Of a stretch of 54,621 bases of DNA, positions 14,950-21,678 are shown piece by piece. Positions within the stretch are counted from its first letter, which is position 1; each line of letters starts with the position of its first letter. Origin of the DNA: Methanobacteriota archaeon (GTDB lineage: Archaea > Thermoplasmatota > Thermoplasmata > RBG-16-68-12); contig VBMI01000091.1 of the NCBI GenBank assembly GCA_005878955.1, positions 1 through 54,621 on the forward strand. The letters run 5' to 3'. Below the pieces are notes generated by a model, which worked only from the letters and a program-made list of their open reading frames with translations, searched no databases and was not told where the DNA came from. The position numbers were made by a program, and so were the translations under genes.

Positions 14950-15963
14950 ATGCTCCCTCCGGGCCCCAAGCCCCCTCCGTCGAACCGTCGCCTCGTCCTC
15001 TACCTCGTCCTCCTCGCGGCGGTCCTCCCAGAGGCAATCACGGGGTCCACGCCCCCCGCGGGCTGGCTGAACCCGTTCCTCGTCGGCCTTCTTCTCTGGC
15101 TGTACGGCTCCGGCGTCCTCGTGTGCCGCGAGCTCGCGGTCCGCTGGAAGGCGGGCTGGCCCGGGATCCTCCTCCTCGGCGCGGCGTACGGGATCATCGA
15201 GGAGGGCCTCACCGTGAAGACGATGTTCGACCCGTCGATGCCGATGCTCGGGGACCTCGGCTGGTACGGCCGCTTCGCGGGGGTGAACTGGGTCTGGACG
15301 GTCTGGCTGATGATCTTCCACGCCGCGTTTAGCATCGCATTCCCGATCTTCCTCATCGAATGGCGGTGGCCCCACGTCCGCGGTCGGCCGCTCCTCCCGG
15401 ACTGGGGCCTCCACATCGCGATGTTCCTCCTGGCGGGCGTCGCGGTCTTCGGATACACCGCCTTCACGCCCTACCGCGCGGGCGTGCCGGAGCTCGCGTG
15501 GGCGCTCCTCACGATCGCGGCCCTCGGATGGGCGGCGCACCGGGGCTGGGGCGCGCGGCTATGGCGGGCGCTGCCCGAGGGACGCCTCCCGAGGAAATGG
15601 GCGTTCGCCGCGGCGGGGTTCGCGTTCTTCGGCCTCTCCTTCCTCGTCTACGCCGGGGGCCCGGCGCTGGGTGGCACGCCCGCCGTGACCCTGCTCGAGG
15701 GCCTGGTGCTCCTGCTCCCCGCGCTTCTTCTCCTCCGCAGAGCCTCGCTGCGGCCGGACGGGGGGCGCCACATCTACGCGTTCGTGGCGGGGTCGATCGG
15801 GCTCTTCGCGGTCTTCGACTTCATCCTAGAGGCTGCGGGCCATACCGCCAGCTCGATCGTCGGTCTCGGGTTCATCCTGCTCGTCGTGTGGCTGTACCGG
15901 AGCCACGGGCCCGCCCCCGCCGCCGCTCCGATCCCGCAGGCGGTCCAGACCCCGCGGTCCTAA
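14950..15963 (+). CDS. Polytopic membrane protein, unknown function
   Basis: The 337-residue protein has about nine hydrophobic segments, for example LVLYLVLLAAVLPEAITG, FLVGLLLWLYGSGVLVCREL, WLMIFHAAFSIAFPIFLIEW and FAVFDFILEAAG. A conserved-looking loop reads AAYGIIEEGLTVKTMFDPSM. The paired glutamates recall CAAX-type membrane proteases, but the EExxxR and downstream histidine motifs are not evident, so I do not assign that function. ATG 14950 is preferred over 14911 because the hydrophobic region begins shortly after it. Confidence 0.65.
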   Translation: MLPPGPKPPPSNRRLVLYLVLLAAVLPEAITGSTPPAGWLNPFLVGLLLWLYGSGVLVCRELAVRWKAGWPGILLLGAAYGIIEEGLTVKTMFDPSMPMLGDLGWYGRFAGVNWVWTVWLMIFHAAFSIAFPIFLIEWRWPHVRGRPLLPDWGLHIAMFLLAGVAVFGYTAFTPYRAGVPELAWALLTIAALGWAAHRGWGARLWRALPEGRLPRKWAFAAAGFAFFGLSFLVYAGGPALGGTPAVTLLEGLVLLLPALLLLRRASLRPDGGRHIYAFVAGSIGLFAVFDFILEAAGHTASSIVGLGFILLVVWLYRSHGPAPAAAPIPQAVQTPRS

Positions 15964-16024
15964 TCCACGTGGAAAAGGAGAGGGTGGCGGGCGTCGTTTG
16001 CCCGTCACCGTTCGTCCGAAGCGC

Positions 16025-16444
16025 CTACTTGTACTTCTTCAGGTTCGCGTTGTCTTCCTCGAAGGCCTGGGCGAAGTACGCGAGCACGCCCTTCCGGAGC
16101 GCACCCTCGTCCATTCCCGGGGCGACGAATTCCCCGTCGACGTCCACCCTCGTCTTGTTCCCCTGGGCCGTGTACGTGTGGGTGTGCTTCGAACCCTTCA
16201 TCGCACCCGACAGGTACTCGAGGGAGAAGCCCTTCGGCGGGTTCACCGTCATCAGGAACTTCTCCGTGTCGAAGCCGCCCTGGGCGTTCCTTGTCTTCGC
16301 CATGACCGTCTGCGCGTTCCCCTTCTGTTCCAGCACTTTCGTGACCTGGAACGACGTGTGGTTGTGCGCGGCGTTGTCGTTGAAGTATTTCCACAGCTTG
16401 TCGATCGGCGCGTCGAAGACTCCGTCGTCCTTAACGTGTACCAA
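16025..16444 (-). CDS. SRPBCC-family protein
   Basis: The 139-residue protein is a polyketide-cyclase/START-like SRPBCC domain. It has an opening strand and helix DDGVFDAPIDKLWKYFND, a middle with VTKVLEQKGNAQTVMAKTRN and GGFDTEKFLMTVNPPKGF, and a final long helix GVLAYFAQAFEEDNANLKKY. The start is uncertain. TTG 16444 is the only in-frame start directly before the domain. The frame stays open further upstream, but that peptide is a shadow of the MFS gene. The ligand is unknown. Confidence 0.75.
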   Translation of the reverse strand: MVHVKDDGVFDAPIDKLWKYFNDNAAHNHTSFQVTKVLEQKGNAQTVMAKTRNAQGGFDTEKFLMTVNPPKGFSLEYLSGAMKGSKHTHTYTAQGNKTRVDVDGEFVAPGMDEGALRKGVLAYFAQAFEEDNANLKKYK

Positions 16445-16602
16445 ACAGGTTGCCCCCGGCGCGGCATGGCCCCGCGGCGTAGATAAGGATGCCGCGTCCG
16501 CGGCTTGGATAACGCCCACATATGGACAGTTTCCACCGGAAAGCGGGCCATCCTCCCGCAGCCCTGCCGACGCCAAGGGTACGGGTTGAATCGCCGTCGG
16601 AC
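16445..16602. other. Intergenic stretch
   Basis: I see no gene in this stretch between the SRPBCC gene and the end of the MFS gene. It contains gtagataagga (about 16478-16488), a possible weak minus-strand promoter element for the SRPBCC gene. Confidence 0.3.
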
Positions 16603-17931
16603 CTACGGGGTCTCGGTCTTCGCCGCCGCGCCGTCGTGGTCCGGCAGGATCGTCTCCGCGTCCCGCACGGCGCGGACCGTGTAGCCAAGGACGCCCACAA
16701 TCGCCCCGCACAGGCCGAACAGGACGAGCATCAGGGCCATCCCCGCACCCGGGCCCGTGCCGACGAGGGGGCCGAAGACCAGGACGCCCGCGCCCCCGTC
16801 CCGCATCGCGGGCTCGAACACGCGGTCGGCGAGGGGGCCCGCGAGGGCGAACGCCACGGGCGAGGTGATCTGCGCGATCAGGCGGCGGGCCGCGAACACC
16901 TTCCCCTGGACGTCGGGCGCGACCTTCGCCTGCCAGATCGCCTGGTTGGATCCGTTGATGAACGGGAGGAGGAACGAGGAGAAGAACGCGGCGACGGCCC
17001 AGACCGGGAGGCCCCGCCCGAGCCCCATGAGGAAGGGCCCGAGGATCCCGGCGACCGCCATCCCTCCGAGCACCCCGTGGACCCTCCTCTTCGGCCCGCC
17101 CCAGACGCTGAGCCCGATGCCCCCGGCGACCCCGCCGACCGCCGCGGCGGAGTTCACGGCGCCGAGGGTCAGCGGATCGTTCCCGGTGCGGGCGAGGAGC
17201 ATCGGCGCGAGGACCGCGAACCCGAGGGGGAACAGGAGGTTCACGAGGAAGAACACGAGCTGGAGCCCGAGGAGGCTCCGGCGGGCGGCGATGTACCGGA
17301 AGCCGTACGCGCTCTCCGCGAGCAGGCTCCCTCGCGCCTTCTTCCCGGTCTCCGACACGGCGGGTTGCGGGATGTGGATCGCGAGCAGGATCGCGATCGC
17401 CGAGAGGAACGTGACGATGTCGATCGCCATGACGACCTTGAGACCCGCGGTGAAGCCGAAGAGCCCGAGGAGCGTCGCCGCGAACACCGGCGCGAAGACC
17501 CCGCTGACCGACTGGGCCGCGGAGAGCATCCCGCTCGCCCGCCCGTACTGGGCCTTCGGGATCATCGTGGAGACCGCGGCGGAGTACGCGGGCCACTGGA
17601 ACGCGTCGAACACGCCGGACACGGCGCCCGCGACGTACCAGTGCCACACCTGCAGGGCCCCCGGTAGGAAGAGGAGCAGGAGGACGACCGTCGCGATCCC
17701 CGCCGCGAGGTCGCTGAGCATCATCGTCAGCTTGCGGTTCCAGCGGTCCACGAGGGCGCCCGCGAGCGGGCTGAACAGGACCGTGGGGGCGAAGCGGAAG
17801 AGGGCGGCGAGGGTGAGGGTCGTCGCCTCGCCCGTCTGGAGGTACGCCCAGATCACGAGGGCGAAGCCCGTCATCCCCGTGCCGAGGAGGGAGAACGTCT
17901 GGCCCACGCAGACGAGGGTGAACGCCCGCAT
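16603..17931 (-). CDS. MFS efflux transporter
   Basis: The 442-residue protein has 12 membrane helices and the MFS loop 2-3 signature SPLAGALVDRWNRKLTMMLSD. Related groups include macrolide-efflux and MFS_3 exporters (VGQTFSLLGTGMTGFALVIW in helix 1, RLIAQITSPVAFALAGPLAD in helix 11). The substrate is not predictable, though drug or small-molecule efflux is likely. The first helix begins at the ATG, so a slightly earlier non-canonical start is possible. The frame is open back to 18009. A 29-residue protein gene ends at 18010 on the same strand and probably shares the mRNA. Confidence 0.88.
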   Translation of the reverse strand: MRAFTLVCVGQTFSLLGTGMTGFALVIWAYLQTGEATTLTLAALFRFAPTVLFSPLAGALVDRWNRKLTMMLSDLAAGIATVVLLLLFLPGALQVWHWYVAGAVSGVFDAFQWPAYSAAVSTMIPKAQYGRASGMLSAAQSVSGVFAPVFAATLLGLFGFTAGLKVVMAIDIVTFLSAIAILLAIHIPQPAVSETGKKARGSLLAESAYGFRYIAARRSLLGLQLVFFLVNLLFPLGFAVLAPMLLARTGNDPLTLGAVNSAAAVGGVAGGIGLSVWGGPKRRVHGVLGGMAVAGILGPFLMGLGRGLPVWAVAAFFSSFLLPFINGSNQAIWQAKVAPDVQGKVFAARRLIAQITSPVAFALAGPLADRVFEPAMRDGGAGVLVFGPLVGTGPGAGMALMLVLFGLCGAIVGVLGYTVRAVRDAETILPDHDGAAAKTETP

Positions 17932-18009
17932 CCCGCCGGCGCGGGGCGCGGGCGCAGTCGAGGGCTCCGCGGGTGCGCTCAGGCTCGGGACCTCCGTCGC
18001 GAGGGCCCC

Positions 18010-18099
18010 TCACCGGAGGAGCGTGGCGAGGTTGGGCCGTACCTGCGGCTCGAGGTAGATCGTCGTCGTGTCCTTGCGGACCGGTTTGCTGCGGGACAT
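18010..18099 (-). CDS. 29-residue protein, member of a small family with the gene at 36218
   Basis: ATG 18099 starts a 29-residue peptide beginning MSRSKPVRKD, with TTIYLEP in the middle and LATLLR at the end. It aligns along its length (one gap) with the 30-residue peptide at 36218-36310: both start MS, share KPV, T-IYL, a central R and a terminal LR. Both precede a longer gene on the same strand. The size and basic N-terminus followed by beta-prone residues suggest a short hairpin. Function is unknown. The conservation of two unlinked copies is the main evidence that it is real. Confidence 0.55.
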   Translation of the reverse strand: MSRSKPVRKDTTTIYLEPQVRPNLATLLR

Positions 18100-18250
18100 G
18101 AGACCGCCCACCGCCGCGGGGATATTTAGCCGAGAGCCAAGGGGTGCGGCGAAAGTGTCCACCGCTCGGAGGACACGCGCAACCTGCGGGTTGAGAAAGG
18201 CGAGGGCCCCGGTCGCAAGGGGGAAGAGGCATTCCGGCATGCGACGGCCC

Positions 18251-18952
18251 ATGAAGGACGAGGCCGCCGCGCTCGATGCGCTGAACGCCCGGATCGTCTC
18301 GTGCCGGGAGTGCCCGAGGCTCGTCGCGTACCGCGAGCGGGTCGCCCATAAGAAGCGGGCGGCGTTCCGCGACTGGGAGTATTGGGGTCGACCCCTCCCC
18401 GGGTTCGGGGACCCTCACGCGCGCCTCCTGGTCGTGGGCCTCGCGCCCGCGGCCCACGGGGGGAACCGGACGGGGCGGATGTTCACCGGGGACCGGAGCG
18501 GGGAGTGGCTGTATCGCGCCCTGCACCGGGCGGGCTTCGCGAACCGGTCCACGGCCGTCTCGAGGAACGACGGACTGGCGCTGACCGATTGCCGCATCAC
18601 CGCGGCCGTGCGGTGCGCCCCTCCCGCGAACCGGCCCACCCGCCAGGAGTTCGCGAGCTGTCAGCCGTACCTCGAGCGGGAGATCGAGATCCTCGGCGAC
18701 CGCCTCCGCGTCGTCGTCGCCCTCGGCCGTGTCGCGACGGACGCGTTCCTCCGGGCGTGGCGGGCGACCGGCCATCCCGTGCCGGTCCCGAGACCGAAGT
18801 TCCGCCATGGCGCGTCGTGGACCCTCCCGCCCGTCGCGTTCCTCGTCTCGTACCACCCGAGCCAGCGAAACACGCAGACGGGCCTCCTATCCCGGCGGAT
18901 GTTCGACCGCGTGTTCCTGCGAGCTCGCCGGATCCTCGAACCCCGCCCCTAG
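18251..18952 (+). CDS. Family 5 uracil-DNA glycosylase (UdgB type)
   Basis: The 233-residue protein shows the 4Fe-4S cysteines of bacterial/archaeal UDGs (SCRECPRL near residue 18, then C..TAAVRC and FASCQPYL). It has the family 5 active-site motif GLAPAAHGGNRTGRMFTGD and the second motif VSYHPSQRNTQTG. UdgB removes uracil, and also hypoxanthine and other deaminated bases, from DNA, starting base-excision repair. Family 5 lacks the polar catalytic residue of family 4 in motif A, as here (GLAPAAHG). ATG 18251 is chosen; 18239 is also in frame. It converges with the pirin gene with a four-base overlap. Confidence 0.93.
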   Translation: MKDEAAALDALNARIVSCRECPRLVAYRERVAHKKRAAFRDWEYWGRPLPGFGDPHARLLVVGLAPAAHGGNRTGRMFTGDRSGEWLYRALHRAGFANRSTAVSRNDGLALTDCRITAAVRCAPPANRPTRQEFASCQPYLEREIEILGDRLRVVVALGRVATDAFLRAWRATGHPVPVPRPKFRHGASWTLPPVAFLVSYHPSQRNTQTGLLSRRMFDRVFLRARRILEPRP

Positions 18953-19674
18953 GGGAGTGCGACGTCAACGAGAAGGAGCTCGGCATCCTTCTTCGCGGCC
19001 ACGGAGAGCGACGACTCCTGCGTGATCTTTGCCGCGCCGAACTCGCGAACGGGCATTCCCGCGACCCCGATCGGACCGCCCTCGAAAACGTACAGGTACG
19101 CTCCGCGCCCGCCGGCGAGCGGATGCTCCACGGTCTTCCCTGCCTCCAGGAAGCACGCGAGCACCGCGGCGTCCTGGCGGATCGGCAGCGCACCGGGGTG
19201 CCGGCTGGAGACGAGGGGGAGGAACCGGTTCGTCCGCTCCGACCGCTCCACCGCGCGCTGCTCCACGGAGGGCTCCAGCCCCTTCTCCTCCGGGAGGATC
19301 CACATCTGGAGGAACCGCATCTCCGCGTCCTTCCGGTCGTTGATCTCGGAGTGCCACAGCCCGCGGCCCACGGTCGTGTGTTGGACCCAACCTTTCTTCA
19401 GGACCCCGCCGAAACCGTTCTCATCCGCGTGCCGGAACTCGCCCGCCGCGCAGACCGTGACGACCTCGATGTCCCGGTGCGGGTGGAGGGGCCACGTCGC
19501 GCCCGGGGAGAGGGTGTCGTCGTTCAGCACCCGCAGCGTGCCGAACCCTCGGTTCTCCGGGTCGAAGTAGTCCCCGAAGCTGAATTGCCAGCGGCCGAGG
19601 AACGTGCCGTCCTCGATCACCCCGCTCTCGAGGTGGATGTCCTCGGGCTTCCGGACCGTGATCATCAGGCCCAC
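18949..19674 (-). CDS. Pirin-family bicupin protein
   Basis: The 241-residue protein is a pirin. The N-terminal cupin has the metal ligands in LHPHRDIEVVTV and GWVQHTTVGRGLWHSEIN (three His and one Glu). The C-terminal cupin (about 140-235) lacks them, as usual. Bacterial YhhW-type pirins oxidise quercetin and others act as Fe-dependent regulators, so the role in this organism is uncertain. An alternative start is the ATG three codons in. A palindromic repeat copy lies 47 bases upstream at 19721. Confidence 0.9.
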   Translation of the reverse strand: MGLMITVRKPEDIHLESGVIEDGTFLGRWQFSFGDYFDPENRGFGTLRVLNDDTLSPGATWPLHPHRDIEVVTVCAAGEFRHADENGFGGVLKKGWVQHTTVGRGLWHSEINDRKDAEMRFLQMWILPEEKGLEPSVEQRAVERSERTNRFLPLVSSRHPGALPIRQDAAVLACFLEAGKTVEHPLAGGRGAYLYVFEGGPIGVAGMPVREFGAAKITQESSLSVAAKKDAELLLVDVALP

Positions 19675-19720
19675 GGAGTCGGAAGGGGCGTTTCAACCTT
19701 CGCCGCGGGGTCGGCCGAAA

Positions 19721-19742
19721 CAGTTAGCATGCTGGTCTGACC
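19721..19742 (+). repeat. CAGTTAGCATGC repeat, copy A (right half GGTCTGACC)
   Basis: CAGTTAGCATGC is followed by TGGTCTGACC. This 22-base unit is identical to copy A' at 21508-21529. Its left flank (ccgaaa) resembles that of copy B' (gcgaaa). Confidence 0.8.
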
Positions 19743-19762
19743 GACGGAGGGCCATCGAGAGA

Positions 19763-19780
19763 CAGTTAGCATGCTAACTG
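19763..19780 (+). repeat. CAGTTAGCATGCTAACTG palindrome, copy B
   Basis: An 18-base perfect inverted repeat lies 25 bases past the stop of the gene at 19806. It can also form a 7-base-pair hairpin with a CATG loop and carries stop codons in two frames on each strand. The same 18 bases recur at 21091-21108. Confidence 0.85.
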
Positions 19781-19805
19781 GGAGCTTGCGGGCGGGGCGG
19801 GGAGC

Positions 19806-20048
19806 TCATCTCCTTCGCCGGACCGCGCGCAGGACCGTGGAGAGGGAGCCCATCTCGCGGTACGCCTGCGCGAGCTGGTCCGCGGGCCCCCGCGGCATCC
19901 CGCCCTCGAGCAGCGCGCGCTCGAACTCCTGCACGCCGAGCCGCCGCTTCCCGAGGTACCGGAGGTACTCCGCCCCGAGCCGCAGGGCGAGGATCGGGAC
20001 CGTCGCCGCGAGCACGAGCGGGAGTCGGTCCCCCTCACTCGGGCTCAT
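19806..20048 (-). CDS. Small membrane-associated hypothetical protein
   Basis: The 80-residue protein has one N-terminal hydrophobic segment (LPLVLAATVPILALRLGAEY), a helical body (FERALLEGGMPRGPADQLAQ) and a basic end RAVRRRR. No family is recognised. It overlaps the preceding gene by 14 bases and is the last of a tightly packed set of three or four genes on this strand. A perfect palindrome follows its stop by 25 bases. Confidence 0.6.
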   Translation of the reverse strand: MSPSEGDRLPLVLAATVPILALRLGAEYLRYLGKRRLGVQEFERALLEGGMPRGPADQLAQAYREMGSLSTVLRAVRRRR

Positions 20049-20367
20049 CGGCCTTCCCCGCCTCGTCGTGCCGGCCGCGCTCGCCCTTCCCGCCCCCCAC
20101 CGCCCCCTGGATGATCTTCCCCAGGTTCAGGGAGGACATGTACTGCTCCGTGAGCTTGAACGCCTGCTCGTCCGTCATCCCGCTCTCCTTCACCGTGCGG
20201 TAGAATCCCGCGACGGCGAGGCCGTACTTCTCCGCGGACGCCTTGCCGTAGAGCACGTCCGTGAGGTTGTTCAGGAGGGTCGGGACCTTCTCCGAGAACA
20301 GCCCGAGCATCTCCTTCATCTCGTCCAAGTTCGGCTTCCTTCCCCGTTCATCGCCCATTCGTGCCAC
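20035..20367 (-). CDS. Hypothetical helical protein of the 19.8-21.0 kb cassette
   Basis: The 110-residue protein is mostly helical: LDEMKEMLGLFSEKVPTLLN, then YGKASAEKYGLAVAGFYRTV, and KESGMTDEQAFKLTEQYMSS, with a charged glycine-rich tail. I do not recognise a family. It overlaps both neighbours (20 bases upstream, 14 downstream), so the three products are translated together and probably act together. The wHTH protein upstream may regulate the unit. Confidence 0.65.
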   Translation of the reverse strand: MARMGDERGRKPNLDEMKEMLGLFSEKVPTLLNNLTDVLYGKASAEKYGLAVAGFYRTVKESGMTDEQAFKLTEQYMSSLNLGKIIQGAVGGGKGERGRHDEAGKADEPE

Positions 20368-20857
20368 CGCCTTGTCTTCGAACGTTCTCAGCGCGGTCCT
20401 CGTATTTGGGGAGACCGAGCACTTGTGACCACCGCTCCCGCACTCCGTCGGACACGCGGAACGTCCGGCCGTGGAGCCCGCGGGTCGCGACGACGATCCC
20501 GTCCCGCTCCAGGTCCGCGAGCCGCTCCCGCACGATCCGGCGGGAGGCGGTCCCGCGCCGGCCCTTCACGGCCTCCGTGATCTCGGAGATGTTCCGCTCC
20601 CCGCGGTCGAGGAGGGCGGCGACGATGTGACGGGAGATGTCGTCCTTGACGCCGGGCGTCGCGAGGTCCGGGGAGACGCCGCCGTACCGCTGCACGAGGT
20701 CCATGATCCGGAGGTAGCCCCGGGAGAGGTCCTGGAGCCGCTCCAGGGCGCCCGCGAGCTCGGAGTATGGCTGGGTCACGCGGGAGAACGCCTCGCGGAG
20801 GGCCTCGATCTGCTCCCGCAGCTCCCTCAGGTCCTTCCGGATGTCCTCGCCCGCCAT
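20348..20857 (-). CDS. Coiled-coil and winged-helix DNA-binding protein
   Basis: The 169-residue protein has an N-terminal coiled coil (about 5-60: KDLRELREQIEALREAFSRV and ALERLQDLSRGYLRIMDLVQ). A winged-helix domain follows (about 75-150) with DISRHIVAALLDRGERNISE, ASRRIVRERLADLERDGIVV and a wing TRGLHGRTFRVSDG. It is probably a dimeric transcription regulator or chromatin-type protein. It heads the overlapping three-gene set. The tail is Gly/Arg-rich. Confidence 0.7.
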   Translation of the reverse strand: MAGEDIRKDLRELREQIEALREAFSRVTQPYSELAGALERLQDLSRGYLRIMDLVQRYGGVSPDLATPGVKDDISRHIVAALLDRGERNISEITEAVKGRRGTASRRIVRERLADLERDGIVVATRGLHGRTFRVSDGVRERWSQVLGLPKYEDRAENVRRQGGGTNGR

Positions 20858-20884
20858 CGTGCGGCCCCATGCCGACCCGGTCGC

Positions 20885-21010
20885 TTATAGCCCGCGTCTC
20901 TTCCTCCGGGGACGGGGACCCGGGAGCCCCGCGAGGCGGGCCGTCTCCAGCTCCCGCCGGATGTCGAACTCCCGCGTCCGGGCCACGTGCCACTCCATCA
21001 TCTTTCGCAC
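20885..21010 (-). CDS. Possible small basic protein upstream of the cassette
   Basis: From GTG 21010 (or ATG 21001) a 41-residue peptide runs to TAA at 20885. It includes KMMEWHVARTREFDIRRELE and a basic tail PRPRRKRRGL. The amphipathic helix and codon use look coding, and it ends 27 bases before the wHTH gene on the same strand. An in-frame stop closes the frame upstream, so it could also be the 3' remnant of a longer gene. Confidence is low. Confidence 0.35.
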   Translation of the reverse strand: MRKMMEWHVARTREFDIRRELETARLAGLPGPRPRRKRRGL

Positions 21011-21090
21011 CTCGGGATCAAGGAGGCGTGGTCACCCGCCATGAGCGAGGCGGAGAGATGTGGCCACCCGTGGCCGGTGACGGCGCGAAA

Positions 21091-21108
21091 CAGTTAGCAT
21101 GCTAACTG
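21091..21108 (+). repeat. CAGTTAGCATGCTAACTG palindrome, copy B'
   Basis: This is identical to copy B at 19763-19780. On the minus strand its TAG forms the stop codon of the gene at 21102, so the repeat overlaps a coding end. Confidence 0.85.
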
Positions 21109-21437
21109 GGGACCGGACGCCCGCGAAGGCGCCGGCGCCTGCGGAACGACGCCAAGTTTGGCTCGTCGATCACGAGCCGGCCCAGGCCCACGGAGGCCCC
21201 CATCCCCGCGAGTCGGTCCCGGAGTTCGAGGGCATCGCTCCGGGGAAGGATCAACACGGACTGACCCACCCACACAACGCCGGGCCGGTGAATGAACCCG
21301 GGCTGATCGTACGTTGCAGGGTGCCCGTACCGCGTTGTCGAGTTCTTCCGGCCGAAGACCACGTGGGCGACCCGGACCGAGACCGCGCGGTCCCGGCCGT
21401 CCACGTCGTACGAAAGGATCCACAGGTCGTCGTTCAT
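21102..21437 (-). CDS. Hypothetical protein with leaderless start
   Basis: From ATG 21437 this gives 111 residues: LWILSYDVDGRDRAVSVRVA, HVVFGRKNSTTRYG, then VVWVGQSVLILPRSDALELR and a basic end. The alternation of strands and one helix suggests a small ferredoxin-like fold. I considered a Cas2-like nuclease, but the sequence evidence is too weak. The start is fixed by a strong TATA box at 21456-21468 with initiation predicted at about 21435. The stop codon is supplied by the palindromic repeat at 21091-21108. Repeat copy A' lies 71 bases upstream. Confidence 0.6.
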   Translation of the reverse strand: MNDDLWILSYDVDGRDRAVSVRVAHVVFGRKNSTTRYGHPATYDQPGFIHRPGVVWVGQSVLILPRSDALELRDRLAGMGASVGLGRLVIDEPNLASFRRRRRLRGRPVPS

Positions 21438-21442
21438 GAGAG

Positions 21443-21454
21443 GTCCATATGGAC
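21443..21454. promoter_or_regulatory. 12-base palindrome over the promoter of the 21437 gene
   Basis: GTCCATATGGAC is an exact inverted repeat lying between the TATA box and the start codon, where a bound repressor would block initiation. Confidence 0.4.
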
Positions 21455-21455
21455 A

Positions 21456-21468
21456 GCTATATAATAGC
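21456..21468 (-). promoter_or_regulatory. TATA box of the gene at 21437
   Basis: On the minus strand this reads GCTATTATATAGC-like sequence, centred about 25 bases before the ATG, the classical leaderless arrangement. Confidence 0.65.
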
Positions 21469-21507
21469 CTTGACGGGGGAGGTGGCCGAAAGTACTCCAT
21501 GGAGCGA

Positions 21508-21529
21508 CAGTTAGCATGCTGGTCTGACC
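21508..21529 (+). repeat. CAGTTAGCATGC repeat, copy A'
   Basis: This is identical over 22 bases to copy A at 19721-19742. Its left flank (gagcga) resembles the flank of copy B rather than copy A. The four copies thus show all combinations of two left and two right flanks. Confidence 0.8.
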
Positions 21530-21678
21530 CCGGATCACCCTTCCCCGCCAACCGGCTGCGGGCCTCGCGAATCGCGATCATCCCCATGGAACCGACCGGA
21601 GGTCAGCTTTCAAGTCCGGTCTAGGTGGGCCAGAACCTTGATACTCTCCGACTCGCTGTTTGGGGCGGGGAGAGCGGC

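Noticed and set aside
14950-15963. CAAX-type membrane protease
   Set aside because: A paired Glu is present in one loop, but the EExxxR and later catalytic histidine motifs are not recognisable.
16025-18856. A 943-codon open frame on the minus strand
   Set aside because: Only the last about 140 codons encode the SRPBCC domain. The rest is antisense or shifted-frame to the MFS and UDG genes and has a shadow-type composition.
21102-21437. Cas2-like nuclease
   Set aside because: Size and strand pattern are suggestive, but no Cas2 motif, cas genes or CRISPR array are present in the window.
19721-21529. CRISPR array
   Set aside because: Four short repeats with spacings from 42 to over 1300 bases and coding sequence between them do not form an array.
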